Shown here: in pieces, positions 34,195 through 43,937 of the stretch
Layout of the letters: the number at the start of each line of letters is the position of its first letter
Numbering within the stretch: position 1 is the stretch's first letter
Source of the DNA: Brumimicrobium ulvae
Lineage (GTDB): Bacteria; Bacteroidota; Bacteroidia; Flavobacteriales_D; Crocinitomicaceae
Reading direction: 5' to 3'
Length of the DNA stretch: 64,000 bases
Assembly: GCF_947504225.1 (NCBI RefSeq)
Contig: NZ_CANNGT010000002.1
Location: 310,001-374,000, forward strand
Made by a program: the position numbers and the translations under genes
Notes under the pieces: model-generated
The model's database searches: none
What the model saw: the letters and a program-made list of their open reading frames with translations, nothing else
What the model was told of the DNA's origin: nothing

Positions 34195-35187
34195 TTATTT
34201 TTTGACTAAAAATGCATCAATCTGCTTTCTAATTCCAAGGATGTTTTGATCGACCATACACTTAAAATGCTTTTTCGGACATTGAGCAAAACCGATTTTT
34301 GAACAAGGTCGGCACGACAACCCGTCTACTTGATGAATAGAGTAGGACTGAGGAGCTTGAGGTCGGTAAGGATACATACCCAATTCAGGCACTGTGTTTC
34401 CCCATATACTTACAATAGGCAATTCGAATGCTGCGGCGATGTGCATCATTCCGGTGTCATTGGTGATTAATAATTGCGCGTCTTTTACCACTTGAGCTGA
34501 TTCGTGAATAGTGAGTCCACCGCAAGTATTGTTAATGTTTTGACCGGGCAATGATTGCCTTAGTTTTTCCCCTTCTTCTCGGTCACCAGGTCCACCAACA
34601 ATAACAATTGGATACGGAAGACCTTTGAGTATTTCACTCATTTGTTCGGCAGGCATTCTTTTGGTTGCAAACTGAGCGCCTATGGCCACTGCAAGATATT
34701 TATCTGTAGTTGGAAAACGTTTAGAAAACGATATGAAATCAATTTTAATTCGAAAATCTATTCCTTTGTGATCGTTTTTTACTCCCAAAGGTTTTACTGC
34801 TTCAAAATACCGGTCTACAATATGAATGTCTGGCATTAAATTCCATTTGAAATTAACATAAAGCCATTTTTGTACATTCAATTTCGGGAATGAAAAACTG
34901 TCTTTACGGAGATGACTTTTTATTTTTGAAGTCCTTAAATTCTTGTGTAAATCAATGACAAAATCAAAATCAGCTGTTTTTAAGTCAGCCAACACCAAAT
35001 GGTTTTCCTCGCCCCATTCATGTACAAAATCGACATGCGGATTGGTTGAATACAACTCTGAATATTGAATTTTTGTCAAAACATGAAGTTCCACGTTGGG
35101 CAATTGCTCTTTGATACAACGCAGAACAGGACTTGTAAGTACAATGTCTCCTATAGAACTGAACCGTATGACAAGAATTTTGGTCAT
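34195..35187 (-). CDS. Glycosyltransferase family 9 (heptosyltransferase-like)
   Basis: 330 residues of the ADP-heptose:LPS heptosyltransferase family (GT9, GT-B fold). Supporting blocks are the N-terminal KILVIRFSSIGDIVLTSPVL, the DFVIDLHKNLRTS segment, VAIGAQFATKRMP, IVIVGGPGDREEG, and the sugar-nucleotide site LLITNDTGMMHIAAAFELPIVSIWG. A Cys-rich patch near the end (SCRPCSKIGFAQCPKKHFKCM) is common in this family. It probably adds a core sugar to lipopolysaccharide in the cytoplasm. It stands alone between paaZ and a divergent helicase gene. Confidence 0.9.
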   Translation of the reverse strand: MTKILVIRFSSIGDIVLTSPVLRCIKEQLPNVELHVLTKIQYSELYSTNPHVDFVHEWGEENHLVLADLKTADFDFVIDLHKNLRTSKIKSHLRKDSFSFPKLNVQKWLYVNFKWNLMPDIHIVDRYFEAVKPLGVKNDHKGIDFRIKIDFISFSKRFPTTDKYLAVAIGAQFATKRMPAEQMSEILKGLPYPIVIVGGPGDREEGEKLRQSLPGQNINNTCGGLTIHESAQVVKDAQLLITNDTGMMHIAAAFELPIVSIWGNTVPELGMYPYRPQAPQSYSIHQVDGLSCRPCSKIGFAQCPKKHFKCMVDQNILGIRKQIDAFLVKK

Positions 35188-35538
35188 GGGACAAATGTAA
35201 TAATCAATTACTAATTACATATTGTTTAATTACGAATTGTTTGACCTCGTTTTATAAGGAAGGAATGAACATTCTATTCAATCAAAACGAATTTATCAAA
35301 CAAAATGTATGGATTAGGAAAGTTTGTAAACCGCCCCTACAAATCCCTTTTTTCTTTGCGAAACTTAATTCCCCTACTCGCCCCAAGAAGTCTTTTATTT
35401 TCAAAAACATTTGCTTTCTAATTAACTTTTTCACTATCTTAATTTAGCGATGGATGGAAATAGGCAGGTTTAATCTTGCTGTATCTCCTTCCAAGCATTA
35501 CTTTAGCAACCACCAAATTTTGGATAAAACAAACGATA
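35188..35538. other. Intergenic stretch without a recognised gene
   Basis: 351 AT-rich bases between divergent genes. I see only TAATCAATTACTAATTAC-type short inversions near 35200 and no frame with convincing coding character. It presumably holds promoters for both flanking genes. Confidence 0.5.
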
Positions 35539-37830
35539 ATGAAGCAGATTACAGCCGACATTCAATCGCCAGCAGATTTCACAGAGAAGTTCATCAATCA
35601 GACGAATCATTCCGTTTTTCTTACCGGAAAAGCTGGGACAGGGAAAACGACCTTACTCAAAAAAATCATTGATTCTACACACAAGAACACGGTAGTTGTT
35701 GCACCTACAGGAATTGCAGCCTTAAATGCTGGAGGTGTAACCATTCATTCTTTTTTTCAATTGCCTTTTGCTGCGTTTATTCCTGATTTTGGACAACCTC
35801 CTTTCGTGGGTCAGCGTACACAGTTCAATACAAAAAACACCTTACAACAGCATTTTAACCTCAATAAAAAAAGAAAAACGATTTTCTTGAAGTTGGAATT
35901 ACTTATTGTGGATGAAGTAAGTATGCTTCGTTCGGATTTGTTAGACGCCATGGATTTCATGTTGCGAAAAGTGCGTAGGAACGACACTCCTTTTGGTGGT
36001 GTACAGGTTTTGTTTATCGGTGATTTAATGCAGCTTCCACCAATTGTAAAGAGAGAGGAGAAAGGTGTATTGGATCAATATTATGGGGGGAGTTTCTTTT
36101 TCCACGCAAAAGTAATTCAAGAGCAACCGCCTTTGTATATCGAATTAGAGAAGATTTATCGCCAAAACGACCCGGAATTCATCGAATTGTTGAATAATTT
36201 GAGAAATAATCACATCTCAGATGAGAATGTTGAATTATTGAACAACTATGTGAAGCCAAATTTTGATGCCACCGAGCACGAAAGTTTTATTACTTTAACC
36301 ACACACAATGCAAAAGCAGATGAAATCAATGATAAAGCTTTAGCAGCTTTGAGCGGAAGATCACGAAATTATGATGCCCAAATCACCAAAAAGTTTCCTG
36401 AGCACATGTTCCCAATTCCTAAAACTATGGAATTAAAAGTAGGTGCTCAGGTCATGTTTATAAAGAATGATTTAGCACATGAAAAACGCTATTACAATGG
36501 GAAAATTGGGCGTGTAACAGAACTGTCTTCTGATGAAATACGAGTAACTTTTCCGGAAGAAAAACTCACCATTTCTGTAGAACCTTATGAATGGGAAAAT
36601 GTGAAATTCAGCTTAGATGAACAATCAGGTGAGATTAAAGAAGAAGTCATTGGAACCTTTGTTCATTTCCCTTTAAAACTTGCTTGGGCCATTACAGTCC
36701 ATAAGAGTCAAGGTTTGACTTTTGAAAAGGCGGTGTTGGATTTATCAAATGTTTTTGCTCCGGGACAAGCTTATGTTGGTTTGTCGCGTTTGGTTTCTTT
36801 GAAAGGCTTGGTGTTGACTAGTCCAATTCGTTTGAATGGATTAAGAAATGATCAACATGTGGTCAATTATGCGAAAAACAAAGCTGATCAAAAGTTGTTG
36901 AAACGCAGTTTAGAAATTGGGACAGTTGTTTATTTGCAAAAGCGTTTGCAGAAAACCTTTAATTGGGACGCCATGGTGAGTCGTTGGTTGTCGCTAGAAG
37001 CAGCACATAAAGCAGCTGGACCAAGAAGTGAAATGGCCAAAAACAAACCTTGGTTTGAAGATCAAGTGAATGCTTTGATGAGCACCTTAGAGCCTTCGCG
37101 AAAATTCAGATCACAACTGATTAGAATATGTCAACCCGATCAAATGGATATCGATGTGCTCTACGAACGATATGAAGCGGCTTATAATTACTTCATGAAA
37201 ACACTTGAGCCTGTCTTTCGAGGCACCATTAAAAAGCTTCTTTTGCTAGGGAAAAAGACAAGTGTTAAGCAATATTCTGAAGATTTAGCAGAACTAGATG
37301 AATTGCTGACTGAAGTTATAATAGATTTAAAAAAATCTAGAAAACTGGTTCAAAACCTTTACAACGGAAAAGAATTATCGAAAGAAAATATTTGGGATGA
37401 TCAAATCAGGAACTTCAAGATTGCGAAAATTCAAGTTGTAAAAGAAGAGATCCGTCGCGAAAATCCAACCTTGGAAGGACTCGATGAAATGACCATTATT
37501 AAAACGAGATCAGAGAAGAAAGACAAGGATAAAAAACCGAAAACATCTACTTTTGATAAAACTTTAGCCCTCTTCGAAAAAGGCAGAACAGTGAAAGAGA
37601 TTGCCGACGAAAGGGTGTTGACGGAGCGTACGGTCTATAATCACCTAGGCCGATTAGTTAAGGATGAGAAGCTAGAGATTGAGGAGGTTTTGGATCAAGA
37701 GAAAATTGAAATTTTACGCGATAAACTGGGTAAAGAAGTCGAAGGAACTTTAACAGAAGCAAAAGAACGTGTAGGAGATAGCATCACATGGGATGAGCTA
37801 AGAATTTACCATGCAAGCTGCCTGAGATAA
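35539..37830 (+). CDS. Pif1/RecD-like DNA helicase with C-terminal HTH
   Basis: 763 residues from ATG at 35539; the frame is open 21 codons upstream, but MKQITADIQSPADF is the family start. This is superfamily 1B helicase architecture: Walker A GKAGTGKTT (about 30-38), VAPTGIAALNAGG (motif Ia), LLIVDEVSMLRSDLLDAMD (Walker B), GDLMQLPP, and the RecD-type VHKSQGLTFEKAVLDLS near residue 395. The C-terminal third adds a charged linker and a helix-turn-helix (TVKEIADERVLTERTVYNHLGRLV) as in HTH_40 proteins. Likely a 5'-3' helicase in replication or repair; the exact role is unknown. Confidence 0.88.
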   Translation: MKQITADIQSPADFTEKFINQTNHSVFLTGKAGTGKTTLLKKIIDSTHKNTVVVAPTGIAALNAGGVTIHSFFQLPFAAFIPDFGQPPFVGQRTQFNTKNTLQQHFNLNKKRKTIFLKLELLIVDEVSMLRSDLLDAMDFMLRKVRRNDTPFGGVQVLFIGDLMQLPPIVKREEKGVLDQYYGGSFFFHAKVIQEQPPLYIELEKIYRQNDPEFIELLNNLRNNHISDENVELLNNYVKPNFDATEHESFITLTTHNAKADEINDKALAALSGRSRNYDAQITKKFPEHMFPIPKTMELKVGAQVMFIKNDLAHEKRYYNGKIGRVTELSSDEIRVTFPEEKLTISVEPYEWENVKFSLDEQSGEIKEEVIGTFVHFPLKLAWAITVHKSQGLTFEKAVLDLSNVFAPGQAYVGLSRLVSLKGLVLTSPIRLNGLRNDQHVVNYAKNKADQKLLKRSLEIGTVVYLQKRLQKTFNWDAMVSRWLSLEAAHKAAGPRSEMAKNKPWFEDQVNALMSTLEPSRKFRSQLIRICQPDQMDIDVLYERYEAAYNYFMKTLEPVFRGTIKKLLLLGKKTSVKQYSEDLAELDELLTEVIIDLKKSRKLVQNLYNGKELSKENIWDDQIRNFKIAKIQVVKEEIRRENPTLEGLDEMTIIKTRSEKKDKDKKPKTSTFDKTLALFEKGRTVKEIADERVLTERTVYNHLGRLVKDEKLEIEEVLDQEKIEILRDKLGKEVEGTLTEAKERVGDSITWDELRIYHASCLR

Positions 37831-38019
37831 ACGAGGGTTTGTAGGAATAATGATGAACGAGGTCGTTTTTGGTTCCACGCCATCAATTGTTTCAAATGCT
37901 GTGGTGCTAACCTATCTGTAGAAGCCTGATTTGATGAGTTTTTTAATCCCTTAGGGAATGGAACTTATTTTCAAACTGTAAGCGGTTCATTGTAGCAACC
38001 CAATTTGAAAATAGAGAAT

Positions 38020-39294
38020 TTATAGCTTTTCAATAAACTCAACAAGCAACTTAACAATGTTGTCGTATGCAGCGAAGGATAGTTCTTCGTAGGTATCATA
38101 AACATCATGATAGTTTTTGTTTGGGCCCATCGAATAGATAAAAAATGAAGGAACCCCTTTGACATGAAAATGGTAATGGTCGCTGTTGGCTGTTTCCCCT
38201 CTTGACTTCACAGTGCTTAAATACTCTTGTTTATCATTGATGCACTTCAAGAGTTCGAATTCTTTTTCTAAAAGACGGCCATTCACAGCAGTGATTCCTT
38301 CTTCACCGCTTCCCATAATGTCTAAATTGAGCAGGAACTTGATCTTTGAGAAATCTAAAGATTTACTTTTTACAAAATACTCTGAGCCAAGAAGACCAGC
38401 TTCTTCTCCTGCAAAAGCGATGAACACCATATTATATTCACTTGGATTGTTGATAAAATGATCAGCCATCGATATCAACATTGCTGTTCCACTTGCATTA
38501 TCATTTGCTCCTGGAAAATAAGTTTGTGGAGAGGTTCCCATTCCACCCAAATGATCATAATGAGCTGTAAACACAATTGTTTTTGCTTTTTTCTTTTTCG
38601 CAGGAATAACACCTACAACATTTTTGCTTTCGAAGTTTTTAATAAATTCTGCTTCAATTTCAACCTTAATCTTTGATTTTGGGTTAATCTTCCCTTCTTT
38701 GATATGTAAAATCGGAAATTGCAACTGCTTTCTACCCACCGACCATGTAAATTTTTGGTCTGTTTCATAGACCACAGCACCGATTATTGCCAGGGCATTG
38801 AATTGGTAAACAGCACTATAAGCCTCTTGGGCACTCATGTCAGAAAGGTTAATGTAAAAACCGTTGTATTCTCCAACGCGTACTTTTTCCACCATAGGAT
38901 CCAGCAAACGATGATTGGATAAAACACTCGTATCCACTTCAATTAAGTTTAATTCACCATTAAAGGAACCTGAAGATTCACCCACCAAAAAGTCTATTCC
39001 AGGAACAAGGGGTTTCCCATCAATATTGACTTCAATAATTCCTGGGAATGTATTAACATTAAATGAAAAAGGTTGAAAATAAGAACTATCTCCGAAATAT
39101 GGTTTTAGTCCTGCTTTCTCAAATTCATCTCTAAGGAAATCAGCAGCTTTATTGACGCCATTGTTAACATAACCACGACCATAAAGTGAGTCACTGCATA
39201 AAACTTCAGTAACACGTCGTGCTTTCTCTACCTGCCCAAAAGACAGAAAAGAAAGAAGTAGTATGAGGAAAGTTAAGGTTGATTTAAAGAACAT
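38020..39294 (-). CDS. M28 family zinc peptidase, exported
   Basis: 424 residues. An N-terminal signal peptide (LTFLILLLSFLSFG) exports it. A PA-like insert lies near residues 110-190. The M28 aminopeptidase domain has the zinc ligands in FTAHYDHLGG (about 244), PGANDNASGTAML, AFAGEEAGLLGSEYF (with the catalytic Glu pair), LDIMGSG and a late TANSDHYHFH. It probably removes N-terminal residues from peptides in the periplasm. Its start overlaps the end of the upstream gene by 11 bases, implying cotranscription and coupling. Confidence 0.9.
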   Translation of the reverse strand: MFFKSTLTFLILLLSFLSFGQVEKARRVTEVLCSDSLYGRGYVNNGVNKAADFLRDEFEKAGLKPYFGDSSYFQPFSFNVNTFPGIIEVNIDGKPLVPGIDFLVGESSGSFNGELNLIEVDTSVLSNHRLLDPMVEKVRVGEYNGFYINLSDMSAQEAYSAVYQFNALAIIGAVVYETDQKFTWSVGRKQLQFPILHIKEGKINPKSKIKVEIEAEFIKNFESKNVVGVIPAKKKKAKTIVFTAHYDHLGGMGTSPQTYFPGANDNASGTAMLISMADHFINNPSEYNMVFIAFAGEEAGLLGSEYFVKSKSLDFSKIKFLLNLDIMGSGEEGITAVNGRLLEKEFELLKCINDKQEYLSTVKSRGETANSDHYHFHVKGVPSFFIYSMGPNKNYHDVYDTYEELSFAAYDNIVKLLVEFIEKL

Positions 39295-40099
39295 ATCGTC
39301 TAATAATTAGATGGGCAAATTCATCCACTGCCGGTTGGTCTTTGTCCCAGTTTTCTTGTGCTGCAATTTCACTTAATTTTTTTAGCGCAACTTCATTATT
39401 ATCGAATTGGTCCAATTCATCAAGGACTGCGTTGTATACATTAGAATCTCCACCGAAAAGTTCACCTATGAACAATAAGCGGTCATTTAAGCCAATTGCA
39501 CCTTTAAGTGAATCAATTTTTGAAGTTCCTAGTTTATCTCCAGCCGCTTGCTTGTATGCTTTCGAGAATCGTTCATAAAAAATAGTTGATTGCTGACCAT
39601 TGCTGTTTGAACTTGTTTCAGGTTGAATTGGTGGAGTATCATCTTCGTGTTTTTCAACCACTGTTTCTTCCTTATCCACAGGCGCGGGTTTTTCTTCAAC
39701 CAGAGGCTTTTGTTCCTCTTTCGCATCAGCAAGAGGGCTTACTTTTGAATCATCAAATTCTCCAGAGAAATCAAATTGAATTTCTCCAGGAGAAGCCTCT
39801 TTGTTTGTAGTTGGTGTGAGTTGTTCCACTTGCGATTTAGCATCTTCAACAACTTCTGGTTTAACATCGGGAGTGGGTGTTGGAACAGATGCTGAAGAAT
39901 GTGGGTCTTTCTGATTTTCCTCACCATAAACACGGGCTTCTTTAGCTTTGTAGTTTAATATAATCGCTCTTTCATACAGTTTTCTTGAAAGTGTTTCAAA
40001 CTCTTCCAATTCATCTTTCGATAACTTAGAAGTTGAAAGTTGATTGCTCAATTCCTTTAAACGAGAGCTAATGGACTGAAGTGTGTCAAATGAAGTCAT
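39284..40099 (-). CDS. Uncharacterised protein with coiled-coil, acidic linker and helical C-domain
   Basis: 271 residues; no named family is recognised, although the layout is seen elsewhere in Bacteroidota. Residues 1-55 are helical and coiled-coil-like (LQSISSRLKELSNQLS). About 65-165 is a low-complexity linker rich in Pro, Glu, Val and Lys. The last 100 residues form a compact helical domain (KIDSLKGAIGLNDRLLFIGELFGGD, then VYNAVLDELDQFD and EVALKKLSEIAA). No signal peptide is seen, so it is probably cytoplasmic. Its 3' end overlaps the M28 peptidase gene. Confidence 0.75.
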   Translation of the reverse strand: MTSFDTLQSISSRLKELSNQLSTSKLSKDELEEFETLSRKLYERAIILNYKAKEARVYGEENQKDPHSSASVPTPTPDVKPEVVEDAKSQVEQLTPTTNKEASPGEIQFDFSGEFDDSKVSPLADAKEEQKPLVEEKPAPVDKEETVVEKHEDDTPPIQPETSSNSNGQQSTIFYERFSKAYKQAAGDKLGTSKIDSLKGAIGLNDRLLFIGELFGGDSNVYNAVLDELDQFDNNEVALKKLSEIAAQENWDKDQPAVDEFAHLIIRRYVL

Positions 40100-40153
40100 A
40101 AAATCAAAAAATATTTAGAGTATCAAAATTAGTCAAAATGAATCAGAAATGAT

Positions 40154-40186
40154 AACACCTTCCTCCAAAATACGGAAGAAGGTGTT
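40154..40186 (-). terminator. Hairpin after hppD
   Basis: Arms 40154-40166 and 40174-40186 (AACACCTTC against GAAGGTGTT, plus a partly paired inner part) lie 25 bases after the hppD stop. The following minus-strand sequence is only moderately T-rich, so termination is likely but not certain. Confidence 0.5.
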
Positions 40187-40210
40187 AACAAACTTAAAAA
40201 GCAATAAGGA

Positions 40211-41371
40211 TTATAAAGTACCTCTTAATTCTTGCTCACGTTCGATAGATTCGAATAAGGCTTTAAAGTTTCCAGCACCAAATCCTTTAGCACCCATTCT
40301 TTGAATTACTTCGAAGAATAAAGTTGGACGGTCTTCTACTGGTTTGGTAAATATTTGCAATAAATATCCTTCTTCATCAGCGTCAATCATAATTCCTAAT
40401 TCCATCAATTTATTGATGTCTTCTTGTAGTTTATGATTGTGCTTGTCTAAACGAACAGGTACATCTTCATAATAAGTTTTAGGAGGTGTACTTAAGAATT
40501 CAACTCCACGTGAGCGCATTTCAGCTACTGTTTTTAGAATATCATCTGTTGCTACAGCGATGTGTTGAACTCCAGGCCCTTCGTAAAAATCAAGGTATTC
40601 TTCAATTTGTGATTTTTTCTTTCCTTCTGCAGGCTCGTTAATCGGGAATTTAATACGTCCATTTCCGTTAGACATTACTTTAGACATCAAAGCAGAATAT
40701 TCCGTGGTAATTTGTTTGTCATCGAATGAAAGGAAGTTCACAAAGCCCATTACATCTTCGTACCACTTCACCCATGTGTTCATTTCGTTCCAACCAACGT
40801 TCCCTACCATGTGGTCAATGAATTTCAATCCTACTGGCTCAGGGTTATAATCAGACTCCCATTTAACATAACCCGGTAGGAACTCTCCTTTATAGATTTT
40901 ACGTTCAACAAACATATGAACAGTTTCACCGTAAGTATAGATTCCTGCACGAACAACTTCACCGTGCTCATCTTTTTCAACGGTAGGTTCCATGTACGAT
41001 TTTGCACCTCTTTTGATGGTTTCTTCATAAGATTTACGTGCGTCATCAACCCATAAAGCAACGATTTTCACCCCATCACCATGTTTTTTTACATGCTCTC
41101 CAATGGGTGAGTCACTTTTTAAAGCTGTGGTTAATACAATACGTATTTTATCTTGTTTTAAAACATAAGAAGCCCTGTCCTTAACTCCAGTTTCTAATCC
41201 CGCATATGCGTGAGATTGAAAACCGAAAGCAGTTTTGTAAAAGTGAGCTGCTTGTTTTGCGTTACCTACATAAAATTCAACGTAATCAGTTCCTAATAAA
41301 GGAAGGAAGTCTTGCGCTCCTTCAAATATTTTCTCTAATCCGTATTCTACATTTTTAATCTCTTTTGCCAT
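40211..41371 (-). CDS. hppD: 4-hydroxyphenylpyruvate dioxygenase
   Basis: Converts 4-hydroxyphenylpyruvate to homogentisate in tyrosine catabolism. The 386 residues consist of two vicinal-oxygen-chelate halves. Iron ligands lie in DHMVGNV (about 186), GVQHIAVATDDI (about 270) and the C-terminal FFEVIQR glutamate (about 353). RMGAKGFGAGNFKALFESIEREQ is the conserved C-terminal gate helix. It lies 30 bases after hmgA in the same direction, forming a two-gene catabolic operon. Fumarylacetoacetase is not in this window. Confidence 0.95.
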   Translation of the reverse strand: MAKEIKNVEYGLEKIFEGAQDFLPLLGTDYVEFYVGNAKQAAHFYKTAFGFQSHAYAGLETGVKDRASYVLKQDKIRIVLTTALKSDSPIGEHVKKHGDGVKIVALWVDDARKSYEETIKRGAKSYMEPTVEKDEHGEVVRAGIYTYGETVHMFVERKIYKGEFLPGYVKWESDYNPEPVGLKFIDHMVGNVGWNEMNTWVKWYEDVMGFVNFLSFDDKQITTEYSALMSKVMSNGNGRIKFPINEPAEGKKKSQIEEYLDFYEGPGVQHIAVATDDILKTVAEMRSRGVEFLSTPPKTYYEDVPVRLDKHNHKLQEDINKLMELGIMIDADEEGYLLQIFTKPVEDRPTLFFEVIQRMGAKGFGAGNFKALFESIEREQELRGTL

Positions 41372-41401
41372 TGCACTATTGTTTATAATTATAAATCTTT
41401 T

Positions 41402-42562
41402 TTAATCTTCTAGCCAGCTATAAGCATAGTCTTTGTCACTAATGTCTAAAGCTGTTTGAGTTAGTTTAAGCGGTTTAAAGGTATCCACCATTACTGCCGT
41501 TTCACCTGTTTCTTTCTTTCCGATACTCCTTTCCATAGCCCCTGGGTGTGGTCCATGAGGAACGCCCATTGGGTGTAAGGAAATAAAACCTTTTTCCACA
41601 TGGTTTCTCGACATAAAATCTCCGTCTACATAGTATAATAACTCATCAGAGTCAATGTTACTATGGTTGTATGGAGCAGGAACTGCTTCCGGATGATAGT
41701 CATAGAGTCGAGGTACGAAAGAACAAATCACAAAGTTATGCGCTTCGAAATTTTGGTGAATTGGAGGAGGTAAATGTACACGACCAGTGATTGGTTCAAA
41801 ATCCTTAATGTTAAAAGCATAAGGGTAGTTGTATCCATCCCAACCAATCACATCAAAAGGATGCGAAGCATACGTTAAATGATGCAGTGCGTTTTCCTTT
41901 TTAATTTTAATTAGGAAATCTCCTTTTTCATCATGTGTTTCTAGTTCACTCGGAGCACGGAAGTCACGCTCACAAAAAGGAGAATGTTCCATTAGCTGTC
42001 CAAAGCCATTTCTATATCTTTTCGGAGTGTATATAGGCGAAAATGATTCAACAATAAACAATCTATTGTCAGGACCATCAAAATGAATTTGATAAATAAT
42101 CCCCCTAGGAACAATAAGGTAATCGCCAGGACCAAATGGAATATTTCCAAGCATGGTTTTAAGCGTTCCTGTGCCTTCATGAACAAAAAGCATTTCATCT
42201 GAATCTGCGTTTTTGTAGAAGTAATCTGTCATTGAATTTTGGGGTGAAGCAAGCGCAATGTTTAAATCATTGTTAAACATCACAATTTTTCTACTGGCAA
42301 GAAAATCTTCTTCAGGTTTAACTTGAAATCCATTTAACATTTGAGCACGAACACTTTTATCAAGCGCTGCAACGGGTGTTAAATCGATAGTCTTCCCAAA
42401 ATCTTTAACCATTGTTGGGCGATGAACATGATAAATTAAAGAGGCAGTGCCACTGAAACCTTCAGTTCCGAAAAGTTGTTCATAATAGTAACCACCTTCT
42501 TCTTTTTTAAATGTGGTATGTCTTTTATGAGGAATTTTACCAAGTTTTGTATAAAACGGCAT
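41402..42562 (-). CDS. hmgA: Homogentisate 1,2-dioxygenase
   Basis: Opens the ring of homogentisate to maleylacetoacetate. The 386 residues form a cupin-type protein; conserved parts are DEMLFVHEGTGTLKTMLG, the GDYLIVPRGIIYQI strand, the CERDFRAPSELETHD region, the VIGWDGYNYPYAFNIKDFEP block, and the iron-site residues in NHSNIDSDELLYYV (His, Glu) and HPMGVPHGPHPG (His). It is first in the operon with hppD. It is shorter than mammalian HGD (about 445) but similar in length to Bacteroidota homologues. Confidence 0.94.
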   Translation of the reverse strand: MPFYTKLGKIPHKRHTTFKKEEGGYYYEQLFGTEGFSGTASLIYHVHRPTMVKDFGKTIDLTPVAALDKSVRAQMLNGFQVKPEEDFLASRKIVMFNNDLNIALASPQNSMTDYFYKNADSDEMLFVHEGTGTLKTMLGNIPFGPGDYLIVPRGIIYQIHFDGPDNRLFIVESFSPIYTPKRYRNGFGQLMEHSPFCERDFRAPSELETHDEKGDFLIKIKKENALHHLTYASHPFDVIGWDGYNYPYAFNIKDFEPITGRVHLPPPIHQNFEAHNFVICSFVPRLYDYHPEAVPAPYNHSNIDSDELLYYVDGDFMSRNHVEKGFISLHPMGVPHGPHPGAMERSIGKKETGETAVMVDTFKPLKLTQTALDISDKDYAYSWLED

Positions 42563-42849
42563 AAAATCGAATTTTAAAGTAAATAGTTAATTAGAAAGTA
42601 GGAAGTTGAAAAAACAAGCGTAAAATCATTCAGGATCGCGCTTAAGTAACGATTTCTTTTTGAAATTTATAGATCCAAATTCATTCATAAAAAAATGCTT
42701 AGTTCCCACAAATATATAAAAATCAAATGGCTAAAAAAATTAATGTCAACAGAGAAGTAAAACAATTTTTTTCATCAACAAATTTCCTCTATTATAATTT
42801 ATAAATCCTCTCAAGTCCTTATATTCGCAACATCAAATAATGTAGTGTA

Positions 42850-43806
42850 ATGAAAAAAGTTTTAGTAATTGGTGCCGGTGGACAAATAGGGACAGAGCTT
42901 GTTCTTTTATTGGAGGACAAATTTGGTAAAGAAGCTGTTTTGGCCTCTGACATCAAAGAGGAGTGTCCTCAAGCACTAGCCCATTCTAATTATATTTCTT
43001 TAAACGTTTTAGACAAAGAGAAATTAAGCGCTATTGTAAAAGAAGAAGGGATTACTGATGTATACCTTTTGGCTGCTTTACTTTCCGCAACAGCAGAAAA
43101 GAACCCTAAGTTTGCTTGGGAATTGAACATGGAAGGACTTTTTAATGTTTTAGACTTAGCCAAAGATGGACATTTAAAGAAAATATTTTGGCCTAGTTCT
43201 ATTGCTGTTTTTGGACCGACAACTCCAAAAATAAACACACCACAACATACGATAATGGAGCCCAGCACTGTTTATGGAATTTCTAAACAAGCAGGTGAAC
43301 AGTGGTGTGCCTACTACCATGAAAAATATGGAGTTGATGTTCGCAGTATACGCTACCCAGGATTAATTTCATACACCAGTTTACCTGGAGGTGGAACAAC
43401 AGATTACGCAGTAGATATTTTTTATCATGCAAAGCAAAATGGAGAGTACACTTCATTTTTAAATGCAGACACCGCACTTCCTATGATGTATATGGATGAT
43501 GCGGTAAGAGCAACTGTCGAATTAATGGAAGCGCCCGCAGAAAAGATTAAAGTGAGAAATTCTTATAATTTAGGAGGGATTAGCTTTACCCCCGAAGAAT
43601 TGTCCAACGAAATTAGGAAACATTTACCGAGTTTTGAAATCAATTATGCACCTGACTTTAGACAAGAAATTGCAAGCTCTTGGCCGCAGTCAATAAACGA
43701 CGATAATGCGGTTAAAGACTGGGGATGGAAACAAGAGTATGACTTGAAGAAGATGGTGGCTTTAATGTTAGACAAGGTAGACCCAAAAGCGTATTTTAAA
43801 GGTTAG
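42850..43806 (+). CDS. L-threonine 3-dehydrogenase, SDR type
   Basis: Oxidises L-threonine to 2-amino-3-ketobutyrate with NAD+. The 318 residues resemble UDP-galactose epimerase but have the features of short-chain threonine dehydrogenase: GAGGQIG (8-14), PSSIAVFGP, the PSTVYGISK active site (Y142, K146), RYPGLISYTSLPGGGTTDYAVDIFY, and MMYMDDAVRAT. It is divergent from hmgA across a 287-base gap, so two amino-acid catabolic units share an upstream region. The zinc-type threonine dehydrogenase is a different family. Confidence 0.9.
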   Translation: MKKVLVIGAGGQIGTELVLLLEDKFGKEAVLASDIKEECPQALAHSNYISLNVLDKEKLSAIVKEEGITDVYLLAALLSATAEKNPKFAWELNMEGLFNVLDLAKDGHLKKIFWPSSIAVFGPTTPKINTPQHTIMEPSTVYGISKQAGEQWCAYYHEKYGVDVRSIRYPGLISYTSLPGGGTTDYAVDIFYHAKQNGEYTSFLNADTALPMMYMDDAVRATVELMEAPAEKIKVRNSYNLGGISFTPEELSNEIRKHLPSFEINYAPDFRQEIASSWPQSINDDNAVKDWGWKQEYDLKKMVALMLDKVDPKAYFKG

Positions 43807-43937
43807 CAGTACAAACATCCTATTCGTCTAAAAAAATAGTGTCTTGGTCTAAAAAGTTGTTTCAATTTTTTCGTTTTTTGAAAACTTTACTTACATTGCT
43901 ACTGCGCTATACTTATAAAAACTAATTTGCGATAAAC

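Noticed and set aside
35241-35447. Plus-strand 68-codon frame upstream of the helicase
   Set aside because: No ribosome site, family or coding character; it lies in an AT-rich intergenic stretch.
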